Shown: one piece after another, positions 11,396-25,944 of the stretch
Position numbering within the stretch: the stretch's first letter is position 1
How the letters are laid out: each line of letters starts with the position of its first letter
Notes under the pieces: generated by a model
Told to the model about the DNA's origin: nothing
Database searches by the model: none
The model's input: only the letters and a program-made list of their open reading frames with translations
Position numbers and translations under genes: made by a program
Assembly (NCBI GenBank): GCA_009869945.1
Contig: WIXG01000197.1
Coordinates: forward strand, 62,001 to 126,000
Direction: 5' to 3'
DNA length: 64,000 nt
DNA from: Mesaphorura yosii
Lineage: Eukaryota > Arthropoda > Collembola > Poduromorpha > Tullbergiidae

Positions 11396-14300
11396 ATGGC
11401 AGAGCCTGAAATCATCAGCGAAGATGAATATGAATTTGATTCAAGCGACTTGGAATCATTTTCCGAAGAAGATGACTTAGATGACATCTTAGCCGCAGAC
11501 AGCGGAGACATTCTTCTTGACACAGACAGCTCGGACGACGACTCGGACAATGAAGAAGACGTATCCGAGGTCGAAGAAGAAATACAAGTGAGAGGTGATA
11601 CAGCGTTCAAGTTGCTGAAAGGGAAAGGCGATTCGCTGATTGACCTCGACACCGCAGCATTGGGGTTATTTAACCTACATGAGTTGGGGGATGAGGATTC
11701 ACCGACGCCGTCAAGCTCTAGAAGTTGGAAAGATGATCAATCAGTGAGTTCCAGATCTTCAATTCTTCATTCTCTGACAACGAATTTGAGCAGAAAGAGA
11801 AAAATCAAGTTAGCCCCAAACCTGCAAGAGTTTCTAGGACTGGAACCTCATACAACGTGGAAACCTTGGAAGTCAACTTTACGGGAAATTGAAAACGCCG
11901 ACCCCACAAATGAGCACCTGCAATTCATTTCCGAGAAAGTTCAGACAAAGGAGCGTAGTGAGGCGCTTTTGAAGTCATTTTTAGATCTATATTCAACGCA
12001 ATTAGCCGCTAAGCCAATTCCGAGATCTTCCACCTACACGCTACCATCGCCGATAAAGTGCATAGAAAACATATATAAGAAAGTGTTTGACCTCAGTGAA
12101 GTGTTTAAAAAAAACAAATCCAAAGAAGAAGGTACTTTAGATGAGTCTGAGTTTGAGTGCGAATATGGAATCGGAGTCTCCGAAGAAGATGATCTCAAGG
12201 TTTTGGACGACATGGTTGATCAGCTTGAGAAAGACGTGGTTATTGACAAGCTAAAGAAGAAATCTCATGTGGAAGTTACCGAGCAAAATTATAAGAAAGT
12301 TATGAGTAAATTAAACCGTAAACGACTGAAGAGGGAGGAGTCGATGAAGGAAAAAGGTATGTGTCCACATCAGCGCAAACGTGAGAAGTTCAGCGCACCG
12401 ACAGAACGTAACACAGTTTTTAGTGTCCTTCCTAATAAATGTCTGCAGTGCTCCCTTCAAAATCAGTCAATCAAAAATGGTAAAGCCCATACGAACGCAA
12501 ACACCAAGAAAGAATTCATGAATGTGTCACCTCAAAAGAGTCCTGTGAATGCACTAGAGAAAACTCAATTCAAGCCGCAAGTATATTGTTCTAATAAAAG
12601 GTCTTCAGTGCCGGAGGAAAAACGGCAGCTCCTTTCAAAGGAGACGCCTTGCACTAGTCAGCAAGCCAAAGAAATTGGTAGCATCATGGCCAAGGTTCTG
12701 AAGACTTCGAAACTTGAACCTCTCCCATCTGTGATATTTAATCCTTCTTTGTGCGGTGGAATTGGCGAACCTTCTACTGACGAAGAAGAAAAGGAAGAGG
12801 AGGAGGTTTGGTCAGCAACGGAAGATGGAGAAGAAATTGAGGAGGTCGTATTATCGAGTGAGGACGAGAGAGACTTAACAGTGTTCGGTGACAAGGGTGC
12901 ACCTCGTGATATGACAGTAGCAGAAAGCACTCCTTCCTCGAAGGATTCAAAAATGGAAACACGTGACCTCTCTGAAGGCAGAACGAACGAATCAGTTTGG
13001 GAGAGCACGTCTTGCTCCATATCTGCATCGCACGGGACCGTTGATCTTCCTACCTCTAACTTAGATGAGAACGAGGGTCAAAGCCTACTAGTTACGAGAG
13101 ACCTACCGGCGAGTGATGAAACGGAGATAGCTCTTCCAAATTTTCCCGATTTTGCCGACATCGTAGCAGCAGATGAGATTCCGGAAACGTATGCACTTTT
13201 GTCGAGTCAACTCACCGCCATATTAGAATCTTCTCTTCGAATAATCCCTGCTGGCACGGAGAATGGAAATGAAGGTGAAACTCGGTCGAGAAATTCCTCC
13301 CATAGCTTGGACAGGAAGACGTCATTGGACGAAGATTTGGAATTAAGTAATTCGGATTCATCAACTGATTCTGACTCTGAAAAGGAAGGTCCACGTACGG
13401 CGAACGAAGGCGCAGATGAATTTGAACACACACGTACACATAATGATGAATTGCAAATCACCATCCAACCACGATCCACAAACACAACTTTGGAACCGCG
13501 TTTGTGTATACCCGCATTTACTCCTAACCCAAAATGTGAAGATGAAGATGACTTAGCCACTGCTGCTGATGGGATTTGTGAGATGCTGTTATCGACAATT
13601 GAAACGGTCGAATTAATGGAGTGTTCGTCAATTCAACATGATCTTATAGTGCCTCCACCAAGTCCAATAAATGAAACAGACAATGAGGTAGACACTGTGA
13701 ACGGAATATGTGAGATGCTGTTATCTACAATTGAGGCCGACGAATTAATAGAGTTTTCGTCCAGTCAACATAGTCTTACAGCACCTTCACCAATTGTAAC
13801 AAAAGATACAATAGTAGCACCAAGTATCAATGAATTAATGTCACCAGCGAAGCCAGAAAATGATGAACCTTGTAAGTGTACATTTCAGGACGCAGAATCA
13901 TTACGTAGTGAAGAAAAGAGAAGCCCTGACATGAGCGAACAGGGATCCCCAGGATCACATCCCATGTGCGACGAACTTGCGTTTAATTCCATAACCATCG
14001 ACGAAGCAAGAAGAGCGGCATTAGCACTAGACTTGGAGTTAAGTGACTCGGACTCATCAAGTGATTCTGAATCGTCGTCGAGCGATCACAACGATTCAGA
14101 TTCATCAAATGATGAAGAATGTACTGGAAACGATTCGCCTAAAGATCGTGAAAGAGAACTCGGTAACAGTGAAGCGCTTGTGAATATCGCGCTCAATTCG
14201 CCGTCAAGTTCGTCAAATAGCACGCCGATCCACACTTCTGAAGCTCCTGATCTTAACACCGACACTCCGGGCGAGGATGATTCTTTGACGAAGGAAGAAA

Positions 14301-17300
14301 TTGCTCTCAAATACCTCAAGCCATTCTTGAACGAAATGCCGTTCACAAAGTATACCAAGTTCGATGAAATTAATCTGCGTAATATTTTGAGAGCGAAGGA
14401 GGAGACGCGACCTGTGGTTGTAGAAATAAAGGACAGAACATGCTTCAAGCGCCTGAATGATCACTTTACTTCACCAGAAAATATGCAGCCATACATGAAC
14501 AATTACGGAGTGTCCGAAGAGAAGTACCGCGAACTTCTAGAGGAGACCAGGTACGTATCAGCATCACTAATTTACATTTTAGCTCTAATGGAATTGTTTA
14601 ATGTATTTTCTCTTATTTAGTCCCGCCTTGGCTAGAATCAATATGGACATGACTTGTGACTATCGTGGAGGACGGGTTTGCTGCTTGCCTAAGCTTATTC
14701 CAAGAGATACAACCAACCTACATCAGAAGGACTACATGAGTTATATCACCTCCCAACCAGGAAGGACTTATAAAGCTCGCCAAATCGAAGGAGGTTATTT
14801 GTGTCATGATCCAAAACCTATTGATACTGACGATGAGGTACGCAATTCCTCTCATAACTGTCTATTATTGTATCACATGCCAAACAAAGAATTCATTTCA
14901 TTCATTTGATTGCATATTTCAGGTCCCGAGCTCATCTGCTGAAGAAGAGGAAGAAGACGAAGAAGAGAAATTGACAACAGTAAATCAAGACCAAGGCACA
15001 AACGATAGTTTGGCCGAGGTTTTGTTTAATGTGTCATTTTACGAGCCAATTGTACCGTTTAGAAAGAGAAGTTTGCCCGACACGTATGATCTCAATTATT
15101 TCAAGTGTGTGTTTGAGTTCAACGAAGATGACTTCAATCAACGCAAACCTGACCTGAAAGTCCTCCTGCGAAAGACGGAGAAGAAAAATGAAGGCCACTC
15201 AGAATATGATGCGCTGAAAGGTTTATGCACCATGTACTCGAAGGAACTGGCTAGGACCAAGAAGATTGGGAAGGCAACCACCGATCGCATGTCGGAAGGT
15301 GGCACCAAAATTGGAGACTTTATCCTCTCACTGACTGAATGGGATGTAAGAAATTCGAAAAGTGTGAGAGACCAGTGCGGGAGTGAAGAGAGCATTTTAC
15401 ATTTCCTCGTCCGACTGAAAAAGATGAGAAAGAAAATCGTGGCGCTTCGCAGTGGACTTGCAATGGACGACATGCCAGAAGAGCTTTTGAGGTAAGACAT
15501 TAGAGATAAAAGATTATTTTGCAGTTGGTACTTGCGAGAATCGGGTCTTGATGCTCCGCTGGAAATTCGATCTGACAATGCATCCTAAAATGTTTATTTG
15601 TTTCAATAGTGTTTCTGATCGTGAGGAAGACTGCCCTGACGTCAACCTCAAGATTGATATTATTTCGAGCTCAACTCTGGAAGACTTGTGCCATACCTTC
15701 AAGTGCTATCGAGGCTCGGAAGAAAAGGTGCTTAAAACTTGGAGACAATTGGTGAAACCAGGACGAGTAGTCGACCCAGACATGGTCAGTTTTACGCGAA
15801 GACATGCCATAATTTATTCTGAAAAAACAACTTATTGCTATTGGTTAACGAAATTAACGGATCTTGTTTTTTTAATATCTAGGAGCCACAATACATTATA
15901 TTTGGATCTACTGTGTACTGCGATACAACAAACTCAAAAACCGTCGAATTTGTGCAAAATATTGTTCAAATAGATTCCCAAAACACAACTAGGGAGAAAA
16001 TGACCGTGGAGTCCTGGAAAGTTCCATTGGCAAGCCTTCACCTAAGACTTGGTTGGCCATATTCTTTTGTTCACCGCGGCGTTTGCGAGCACCACGTCTT
16101 CTTCACGAAAACCAGGTTTGAATGACTCCACAACTCATGGTACCAGTCAAATATTGTACTATAATGTTTAATTTTAATTCCAGGGTTTCTAATCCGGAGG
16201 AATTAAAAATTCTCAGGAGGACTCCTCGTGTCAAAGATGTCCGTCAGCCAGTCGAAATGATGTGCCAAATCCGTCTTCCATTCTGCTCTAAAATCGCCAG
16301 GTAAGTCATGCTCATCTTGCGTTTCTTCGTCCGTTTGGTTTCAAGGGTATCTGTGATTCCAACTACGCGGTTGTTGATATTGTAAGCCACTTCGGGTTCG
16401 ACTATTACAATTTATTTCTTGTGGAAGGCTTTCAAGCTCTTGATAAGAAGCCAGCCACGACTTTGTAGTTGTCGATATTCAAATGTACGAGACCGTATTT
16501 ATGCAATTTAGGCCGGTCGATACCGACAACTAGGTAGGTACTCAAATTGGCACATTATAAGGCATGTTGAGCTACAAAAGCCAGTCCTCTCCAATCCAAT
16601 GTCATAGTTCATATTAATAAGTAAAATTTACGTTTAAGTTAAATTACCAGATCACAAAATCACGATAGTGAGCATACTCGCTGCAGACTTTACTGCTTAT
16701 TATACAATTAATTTTCTCTTGACTTAATTTACAGATTCAGCGCGATAGAAATCGGGGAAAAGAAACGAGGGCGAACGCTATTGTGCTTCCATTGTGCGTG
16801 TTATTTCCTGTTTACGAATCAGAGCCGTTCACGAGAAGTAACATTGGTGAAAACGGGAAAGTTTTCTGCGAGCTGCAAGGTCGATAAAAATTTCAAGATT
16901 TACAGATTAAGACCTCAAATACTACATTCCAAGTATAAGCAATTCCGACGTTTCTGGAAAAAATGGATGCGTGAGATTAAGCAAATCGGATTACCACTCA
17001 ACAGCGGTAATGCTGCGACCACAGCTCAACAAGTGGGAATAAACTCTTCTGAACAAGACATGATGGGCGCAGGAACAAGTCAAAACCAAACTGTTGGATC
17101 AATCGAAAATGACGCTAAGAGTCGTGGCTATGGTAAGATGGAGAGCTGGAATTGAGAGGGTAAAGTCAATTGAATTCTCGATTGCAATAGTAGGGCGACG
17201 CTGGCGGCCGAAGTTCAACAAATTTACAGTGGCACGACGTTGTGTCCTGAAGTCTATCGACCATTCGCAGAAGATTAAGCAGTGGAGGCTGCGTCGTGAG

Positions 17301-17480
17301 CAACTTTCTCTGAAACTAAAGTTGATGACTTCTATGGAAAGAGTGAAAGCACACAATGATTACAACGGGTGGGGCTCATTTAGCAGCTGGAATTTCCCCA
17401 ATCGTGAGTGTTCTATTTTATTCTCGCTTTGGCATCAACGTAAAAATGTACTAGAATGTCTTCATCCAGCAGCCATATGA
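11396..17480 (+). CDS. SNAPC3-like (SNAP50) protein with a very long acidic N-terminal region
   Basis: Exons: 11396-14550, 14621-14837, 14923-15491, 15610-15784, 15883-16115, 16184-16300, 16735-17132, 17191-17480; 1717 residues in an unbroken frame. Residues 1-1050, one 3.1-kb exon, are low-complexity and acidic, with many Ser-Asp-Asp/Glu runs like casein kinase 2 sites and a short internal duplication around GICEMLLSTIE. Residues about 1052-1650 are compact. The part around 1425-1445 (LHLRLGWPY, then HRGVCEHHVFFT) closely resembles the C-terminal zinc-binding region of SNAPC3/SNAP50, the DNA-binding subunit of the snRNA-activating complex. A further Cys pair (CFHC) follows near 1505. The basic C-terminus is rich in Lys, Arg and Trp. 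SNAPC3 proteins usually have about 400 residues, so this one is four times longer. The domain match is fairly confident; one-to-one orthology is not. The stop at 17478-17480 uses the direct read-through of exon 8. Confidence 0.72.
13570..13800 (+). repeat. Internal duplication in the acidic region of the SNAPC3-like gene
   Basis: Two adjacent copies of a unit of about 43 residues are seen. Each holds GICEMLLSTIE, then an ELxExSSxQHxL motif and a Pro/Ser segment; they start near 13571 and 13700. The DNA copies match over the phrase gagatgctgttat, so this is a recent-looking in-frame duplication. The surrounding acidic Ser-rich blocks near 13340 and 14030 (DLELS-SDSS) also look like related copies. 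Confidence 0.7.
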
Positions 17481-17502
17481 TAGTTTAATCCAATGAAATT
17501 CA

Positions 17503-17508
17503 TTTATT
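17503..17508 (-). promoter_or_regulatory. Poly(A) signal directly after the RUNDC1 stop codon
   Basis: On the minus strand the hexamer AATAAA follows the TAA stop of RUNDC1 with no base between. If used, the 3' UTR would be only a few tens of bases and cleavage would fall at or inside the last coding exon of the convergent SNAPC3-like gene. Confidence 0.55.
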
Positions 17509-20132
<2,624 letters not shown>

Positions 20133-20337
20133 TTCTTAGCTCTCGAGCTTAAACCAGAATGAATTCAGTAATCAGCGTACGATTGATATTCCTGTGCCAA
20201 GTTGGGACGGCGACCGACAGCGGGGAGTTGAACCGTTGCAATTCGTACTCAACCTTCGCACAATTTGTCCTTCTGAAAGCACGTATTCATACTGCTTGGA
20301 GCAAGATCTTCACATCGGGCGCACATTATTGCCATGT
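20133..20337. promoter_or_regulatory. Compact divergent region upstream of RUNDC1
   Basis: About 205 bases between the RUNDC1 start and the first ATG of a possible plus-strand gene. It would hold both 5' UTRs and core promoters. No TATA box is apparent. Confidence 0.3.
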
Positions 20338-20462
20338 CTAGTAATACGTATAGTCGTTCGGGTAGAGTTAAAATAGTAGAAATAGAGAAAGCACCAGCAC
20401 GAGAGACACCTCAACAAAAATCTTTTGAATTGCCCAGCGAGAAAGTGTGTGAAGCGGTGGTA
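20338..20462 (+). CDS. Orphan first coding exon, unrecognised
   Basis: An ATG right after the RUNDC1 divergent region opens a hydrophilic frame of about 42 residues (Ser-rich start, then SGRVKIVEIEKA, then Glu/Lys/Pro). It can end at a donor-like GTGGTAATA near 20460 or at a later one, so the end is approximate. I could not find the next exon in the following 3 kb with any confidence. It may be the first exon of a gene with a long intron, a small unspliced ORF of 69 codons (stop near 20541), or nothing. I do not recognise the protein. Confidence 0.25.
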
Positions 20463-20549
20463 ATACTTTTGAAGTCCTTTCGGTTAGTTTTACACGTTTT
20501 TACCTGCATTTGCTTACTAAGCAGACCTATACTAAACTCATAGAAAGAG

Positions 20550-23464
20550 CTATGAAGTACTGGCGAACTTTAAGAATTTTTGTGTCGTTTGAAGAATACA
20601 AATGAGACGATGTGTCTCGAACTGCGGTGATGGCGATGTACTGGACTTGACTAGATGAGTAGGAGTATGAATTATAATAATTACCGTTACCACGGTGAAA
20701 GTAATACGAATCACCACATTTGTCTTACACTTAAATCACACAGAGTCTGATACGAGAATCGTAACCGCTGATACAACTTATCGCTATTAAATTCAGCAAT
20801 GCTACAGGTACGAGAAAACGGGATGGAGCGAAGGAAAGGAAAGGAGAAAGTAGAAGTGTAGCTACGAAAGTAGAAAACTGGTCATGAAATGCGAGAGTGT
20901 AACCTACGAAGATTTAAATGTCTACTACTCTCCTCCCGTTTCCTAACTGAACTGCACCAGTTTTACGATACTACCGAGATGATGACGAATGTTCCGTTCG
21001 AAGCTGCTGCTGATGGACAAACAAGTACGAGTGGAGCAGCAAGACATTAGTATTAGGAGTACGGTTTCTCTGCATATGGCTAGGTTACCAAAAATATAAT
21101 GAAGTTTATCTGGCAAGTACGTATTGTCTCTATCTACACTTGCACTCCTTCCTCTGCTGCTGGGCTTGGATTACGTAAATGTTTCGTGCATGAGTCTCCT
21201 CGCTCCTGCGTCTGGGCAACCTACGTCAGCATTCACTTGCGTTCGAGTTGAGCAGTAGAACCAAACTCATTCAACAGGGTTCTAGCCTTGCCTAGTTCTG
21301 TTTTTATATGGAACTCTCCAGCAGCAGCCTCATGCTGGAAATAGTGTGGGAGGTCTCGTTCCACGCTTCATCTTAATGTGGAATGGCAGGAGTAAAACTT
21401 GAGGCTGCAGATTGAATCATGAACTGTTTAGGCCCACAGTTAAAGTTATCCCTCACCACAGAGCAGCCTGGCTTGGTCAAGGCTACGCTTTCTCCGTAAA
21501 GACAAAATGCAATTGAGAACAGACTTTGACTTGAAGTGTTCTGGTCAAAACATTATAATGAAGTCTACAAGATTCTAAATCATATCTTTCTTGCACCATG
21601 AATGTCAATGTGTGGCATCCATCCGTGTGGTGGGCAGAGTGCAGATTCTCAATGGCAATGATGCTGATGGCAATGGTTGGCCTCGTGCGAGGGCAAATCG
21701 ATTATTTACTATTTCTCTTGAAATCTAACCCCTAGCTAGCTAATCATGTTATTCAATTGGGAGCAAATTATTCTGTTGCCTCTTCCATCACATTGCGTCG
21801 GTTCTCGAAACAGCTTCTATTTCTAATTCTTTTCTCTTGATTCCCGCAGCAAACTCAGAAAAAATAAATACAAGCTCAATTTGTTGCTATTGTTTGCACA
21901 GCGCACTTTCCAAGGACTCTTCTCGTTCGAAGATTAGCTTGATGTTCAAGATTAGAAACTAGAACAGTCTCCTTTCGTTTTTGCAGTTTGCTTTGCCGGT
22001 TGTTTTCTCAACCATAACATGTGATTACGCTTTACGAGCTGGTTCGTGCATTCAGATCTTGAAATCCTCGTTATCACATTACATTAGAGTGAAAACGGCC
22101 GCTCGAGCTCCTCTAATTAATGATATTAGAGCTGGCGTGCTATGACGTCCGTTTATGTCGTCCCTGGAAACCGAGCAGCCAATGCGTACCGCGACTAGAC
22201 GAGCAATGCCCGTGATCTGGTGCAGGTTCTCACCACAATCATCATTTGTAGATATTCCTGCCTTTATTCCTCATAACCCTTCAGACATTGTTAGGAAAAC
22301 CAAAACCACAAAAGACAAATCTCATTTACAGCCACTGCCTGTCGAAAAACCACGACAAGCCATCAGCCTTGCTATTACTACACTCAGTCGCTGCCTTGTA
22401 GCTTGCACTTTGGCAAGGAATAAAGTATGTCATGGTGTTTGCGATAATGTTTTCCAATCAAACGAACGTCGAAACCTCAAAGTTATGTGTATCCTGTTGC
22501 ACACTTGGCTGCTGCAAGGCAACTAGTACGTCTGTCCGAAATGAGGCATATGGTAAATGATGGACGTTGGGGACAATTTGTACGACTTCGTGCAGATGGA
22601 AGCTGCCAATTTCAATATTTACTGAAATTTGGTCGTGATCTTGCGTTGCATTAGGTTTGGCATGTGTATAATGCAATGAATTGACGTCCGCATGTTTTTC
22701 CTTCAATTGATATTGACATTTCTCTCTCAAGTTTTACTTGCACAGCACACGAAGCCCGCGTTAAGCCACGCAACTTGTATTCAGGTTTGTGTGTGAGTGA
22801 AAGGGTTCGAGGATTTCTGTCCATATGGCATTACGAAGAGAAAGCTTCTAGTGAGAAAGAAGAGAAAGGTGAGCATGCGACGATGACATAGCGCGTGCAA
22901 CTTACAATGACGCGTGCCATTGTAAGTTGCATGCGCTGTCATCGTCGCATGCTCACCTTTCTCTTTCTGTCAAGTGCCTCCTTTGTCATTTGAGATTGCC
23001 TTGCGTCTGTGTGGGCTTATTGACATGAATGTACCTCTTCAGTTCTTTGATATTTCTTGAAATGCGAACGTTTTCCGACATCTCATCTCGTGCGTTGTTG
23101 AATTCGGACATTCTTATTTTCATTAATAAATTAAAATCTGATGTAATTGCAATATAGTACGACAGTGCAGTGCCCATGTTAATTTAAGCTATGACGACGA
23201 CGAATAATTTCGCGCTGTCTCTTTGGCATTTTGCAGGTCTCCTCCGTATAGAAAACAGCAGAGGAAAATTTGGAAGCAGCTGGTCAAAAGGATAAGATTA
23301 TGAACGGAAAGTCCGAATGTGATTTGTAGATGAAGAGAATAAATCTGCACGAAAATAATTCCCTTGTGCATTATTGTTATTCCGTTGTGCAATAAATAAT
23401 TATCATTATTTCTTGCAGGGTGAATGGTAAAGTTAAAGAATTCAAGTCAACAGTGCAATCAGGT
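20550..23464. other. 3-kb region without a supported gene
   Basis: The longest frame (22155-22526, plus, 123 codons) has no family features, and nothing else looks coding. It lies between the divergent RUNDC1 promoter and the 3' end of copine, so it may be intronic or regulatory for the orphan exon at 20338. It contains the hairpin at 22859-22968, described separately. No tRNA or long terminal repeats were noticed. Confidence 0.5.
22859..22968. repeat. Near-perfect inverted repeat (hairpin, about 51-bp arms)
   Basis: The left arm at 22859-22909 and the right arm at 22918-22968 are reverse complements except for a two-base bulge, one substitution and small differences in the outer Ala/Gly run. 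The loop is 8 bases (22910-22917, acgcgtgc). Shared core: ggtgagcatgcgacgatgac. The arms are GC-richer than the flanks. I see no clear target-site duplication, so this may be a palindromic MITE, a recent palindrome or a precursor-like hairpin. The function is unknown. Confidence 0.85.
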
Positions 23465-25898
23465 TCACGTGATGTCGTTAGGGGCAGGTGGAAGTCGCGT
23501 CTGTGAAGGAGATGGCTCAGCAACTGTTTTAGGAAATATGCTTCGACTTTTCATGTAGCCGGTCAACTGCTCGGGAATTTCCGCAAGTACTTCTTGAGCT
23601 AACTTCACTTGGGCCAATTTATGAGTCGTCGTTGTTTGAGCAGCAGTTGTGGACCAGGTATTTTGAGGCTGCATTGTTGCACCAGGACCGACTGTACTGT
23701 TCATCCAGGAGAAGGCGTCTCGGTACGGAACAAACTGGACAATGTCCCTGGCCGCCTGCTTCCCATTATACGATATTCGAACCGAGTCTCCGTCTAGCTC
23801 TTCCATCGCATCAAAATCTGCTCCACCCACTCCAACAATGATGATCGACAACGGCAGAACCGAAGCATTGACAATCGCCTGAAATCCACACAAAATTTTC
23901 ATCTCCGAATTAAAGCAACGTCCAGCGAGGTCTTACTTCTTTAGTCTGAGGCATGTCCGTGATGACTCCATCGGTGACAATGAGCAGCACGTAGTAGTGG
24001 TCACCATTCTGATTCTGTGCAGCCAAATCCGCCACGTGTTTGATACACGGAGCGAAATTGGTTGGTCCATACAATTGAATTTGCCGTATGCAATTTCTGT
24101 GCACGAGCAACATGAAATATGATGATTAGTATTGATTAGTGAATAGATTTACCACACACGAAGCAGAGATCAGATAATTTCACACGCAAACGCCGACCTG
24201 TAGGCTTCCAGCACGCCATGAATACCAAAGCAGTACGGAGACTCGGTTAACGTCACAAAAAAGTTGTGCGATACTTGCCCCTGCGGAGGAATTCGTGCTC
24301 CGAATCCATACGTGGCAAACTGGAGATGCAACGGCGCAAATTCGAGTTCATGACCATAAACAAGTAACAAGTAATAAATATTTGAGGTGGTTGTCAGCGT
24401 ACCATTTTTGTGGAGTCATAATCTTGGATTATGTCTCCGACGGCCTGAATGGCTTGTTCGTAGGGATTTGGTCTGTTGGCCGCTTGGGAGAAGTAATGCA
24501 GCGATGACGGATCTGAAGAAGGCACCATTGATTAAAAAATAATTCTTTCTGTGTATGTCCGCTACAATCAAAACGTACCTCCAGGATCGCCATTCGAGGC
24601 TGACAGTGGCAAAGCATTTCATAATTTCACAATATTAATGGAAGAACACTTACGATATTAGGACTAAATGAAAGTTGTATCTTACATGTAAAGTCAACTG
24701 AGAAACAACAATGAATCTGCGTGCCACTTTGAATATAGTCAACAAAAGTGTAAATTGGTGAAATTCTACATTGTAAAACGAGTAGACTGGAGGTTCCCTC
24801 CTACAAATTGGGTTGACATTAGTCGGGATATATAGGAATGCGTGCATGCAAGATAGTTTACTTACACGCATGTCATGTGGAGACAGCAGCCTGATAGCAC
24901 CTGTCCCAAGAGCCAGGAGATTGTTCAGCGTCGTGTGACAGTATCCGAGCGGCTTGTGAACCCCGTTCATTTTCTCCTGAAAGCACTCGATCTTTAGACC
25001 TCGGTTCGTGTCCCCGTTGCATAAACTTCTCATCGTGATACATTCAGCTTTCCAGGTAGGATCCGTTCCAGATGCGGTATTGCTCCGGTGCACTACCACG
25101 TATTTCCGAGCGTCATTTATCTTTGAGAGGACGTAAAATGTTCTCGGCCGGAACAGGCAACAGGTGGAGGTTGTAATAGCACTTGCTCCGAACTTTAGCG
25201 TTACCTGCGTAGTAACGAATCAGTATGTTACAACATTAAGCGATACCCAGCTAACACGCCTCTTCGTCATGGGTGCTTACTTCATCTTTCAAGGAGGCCA
25301 GTTCCTCAGCTAGGAGAATCATCGTTCCTTGGGACCCTTCACCACCGCCGCCACCACTCCCTTCAGCAGGTGGCGTGCTAGGAGTGTAGGTGGTCTGGTT
25401 CAAAGGTATCGTGATGCCGGCCGACCCGGCTGCGATTATTTGCGCCACAGTGCATTCCGAGAAGCCGAGAAAGTCCTGGTCCGCCAACTTCGCCTTTGGG
25501 TTGTCGACGTCGTAGACTTCGAACCTGAGAGTCTGTTGCTCTTCGAAGCGATACTCCATCGTAACCTACGGACGAATTTGTTGGAGCGCGGATACCACAC
25601 GGTTTTGTACAGATTTTCTAATTACCTTTGAAGCAAAGTCTGGGTTTAATGTGTCCTTCATGGTTTCTGTTCGTATGAGTTCGACGTAATGATTTGATCC
25701 GCGCGGACGGTGAAAGACAACGCACATTGGGTCGGACTTGGACAGAATGTCCTTATCAATGAGGTTTCTGCGAGATCCAAGTTGTAAATAAAAGTTGCTT
25801 GTAGGTTACAAGCTCATTTGAGGCCCTTACCGGCACGAAATGGCGATTTCCACCGTTGAAGTGGCAACCATCGCTGTGCCCGGGTCGAACTTCTCCAT
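23465..25898 (-). CDS. Copine, calcium-dependent phospholipid-binding protein
   Basis: Cytosolic protein that moves to membranes when Ca2+ rises. Exons (minus): 25898-25831, 25767-25626, 25565-25281, 25204-24866, 24800-24686, 24599-24579, 24512-24403, 24319-24198, 24096-23937, 23878-23465; 591 residues. C2A covers about 10-140 ([24 protein letters not shown]) and C2B about 165-290 ([21 protein letters not shown]). The copine-type VWA domain runs from about 292 to 510: [23 protein letters not shown] (the MIDAS-like loop), [40 protein letters not shown] and [11 protein letters not shown]. One exon is only 21 nt. A Gly/Glu-rich loop sits in C2A. Upstream of the ATG at 25896-25898 the frame stays open to an acceptor at 25945, so a further 5' coding exon is possible. 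The closest vertebrate paralogue cannot be told by eye. Confidence 0.92.
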
Positions 25899-25944
25899 AT
25901 TGAGACTGGCGACGTCAATGCTACTCTCCTTCTTCACCGGAGAT

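Noticed and set aside
22155..22526. Plus-strand frame of 123 codons
   Set aside because: Composition is not protein-like in any domain sense and no neighbouring exons join it.
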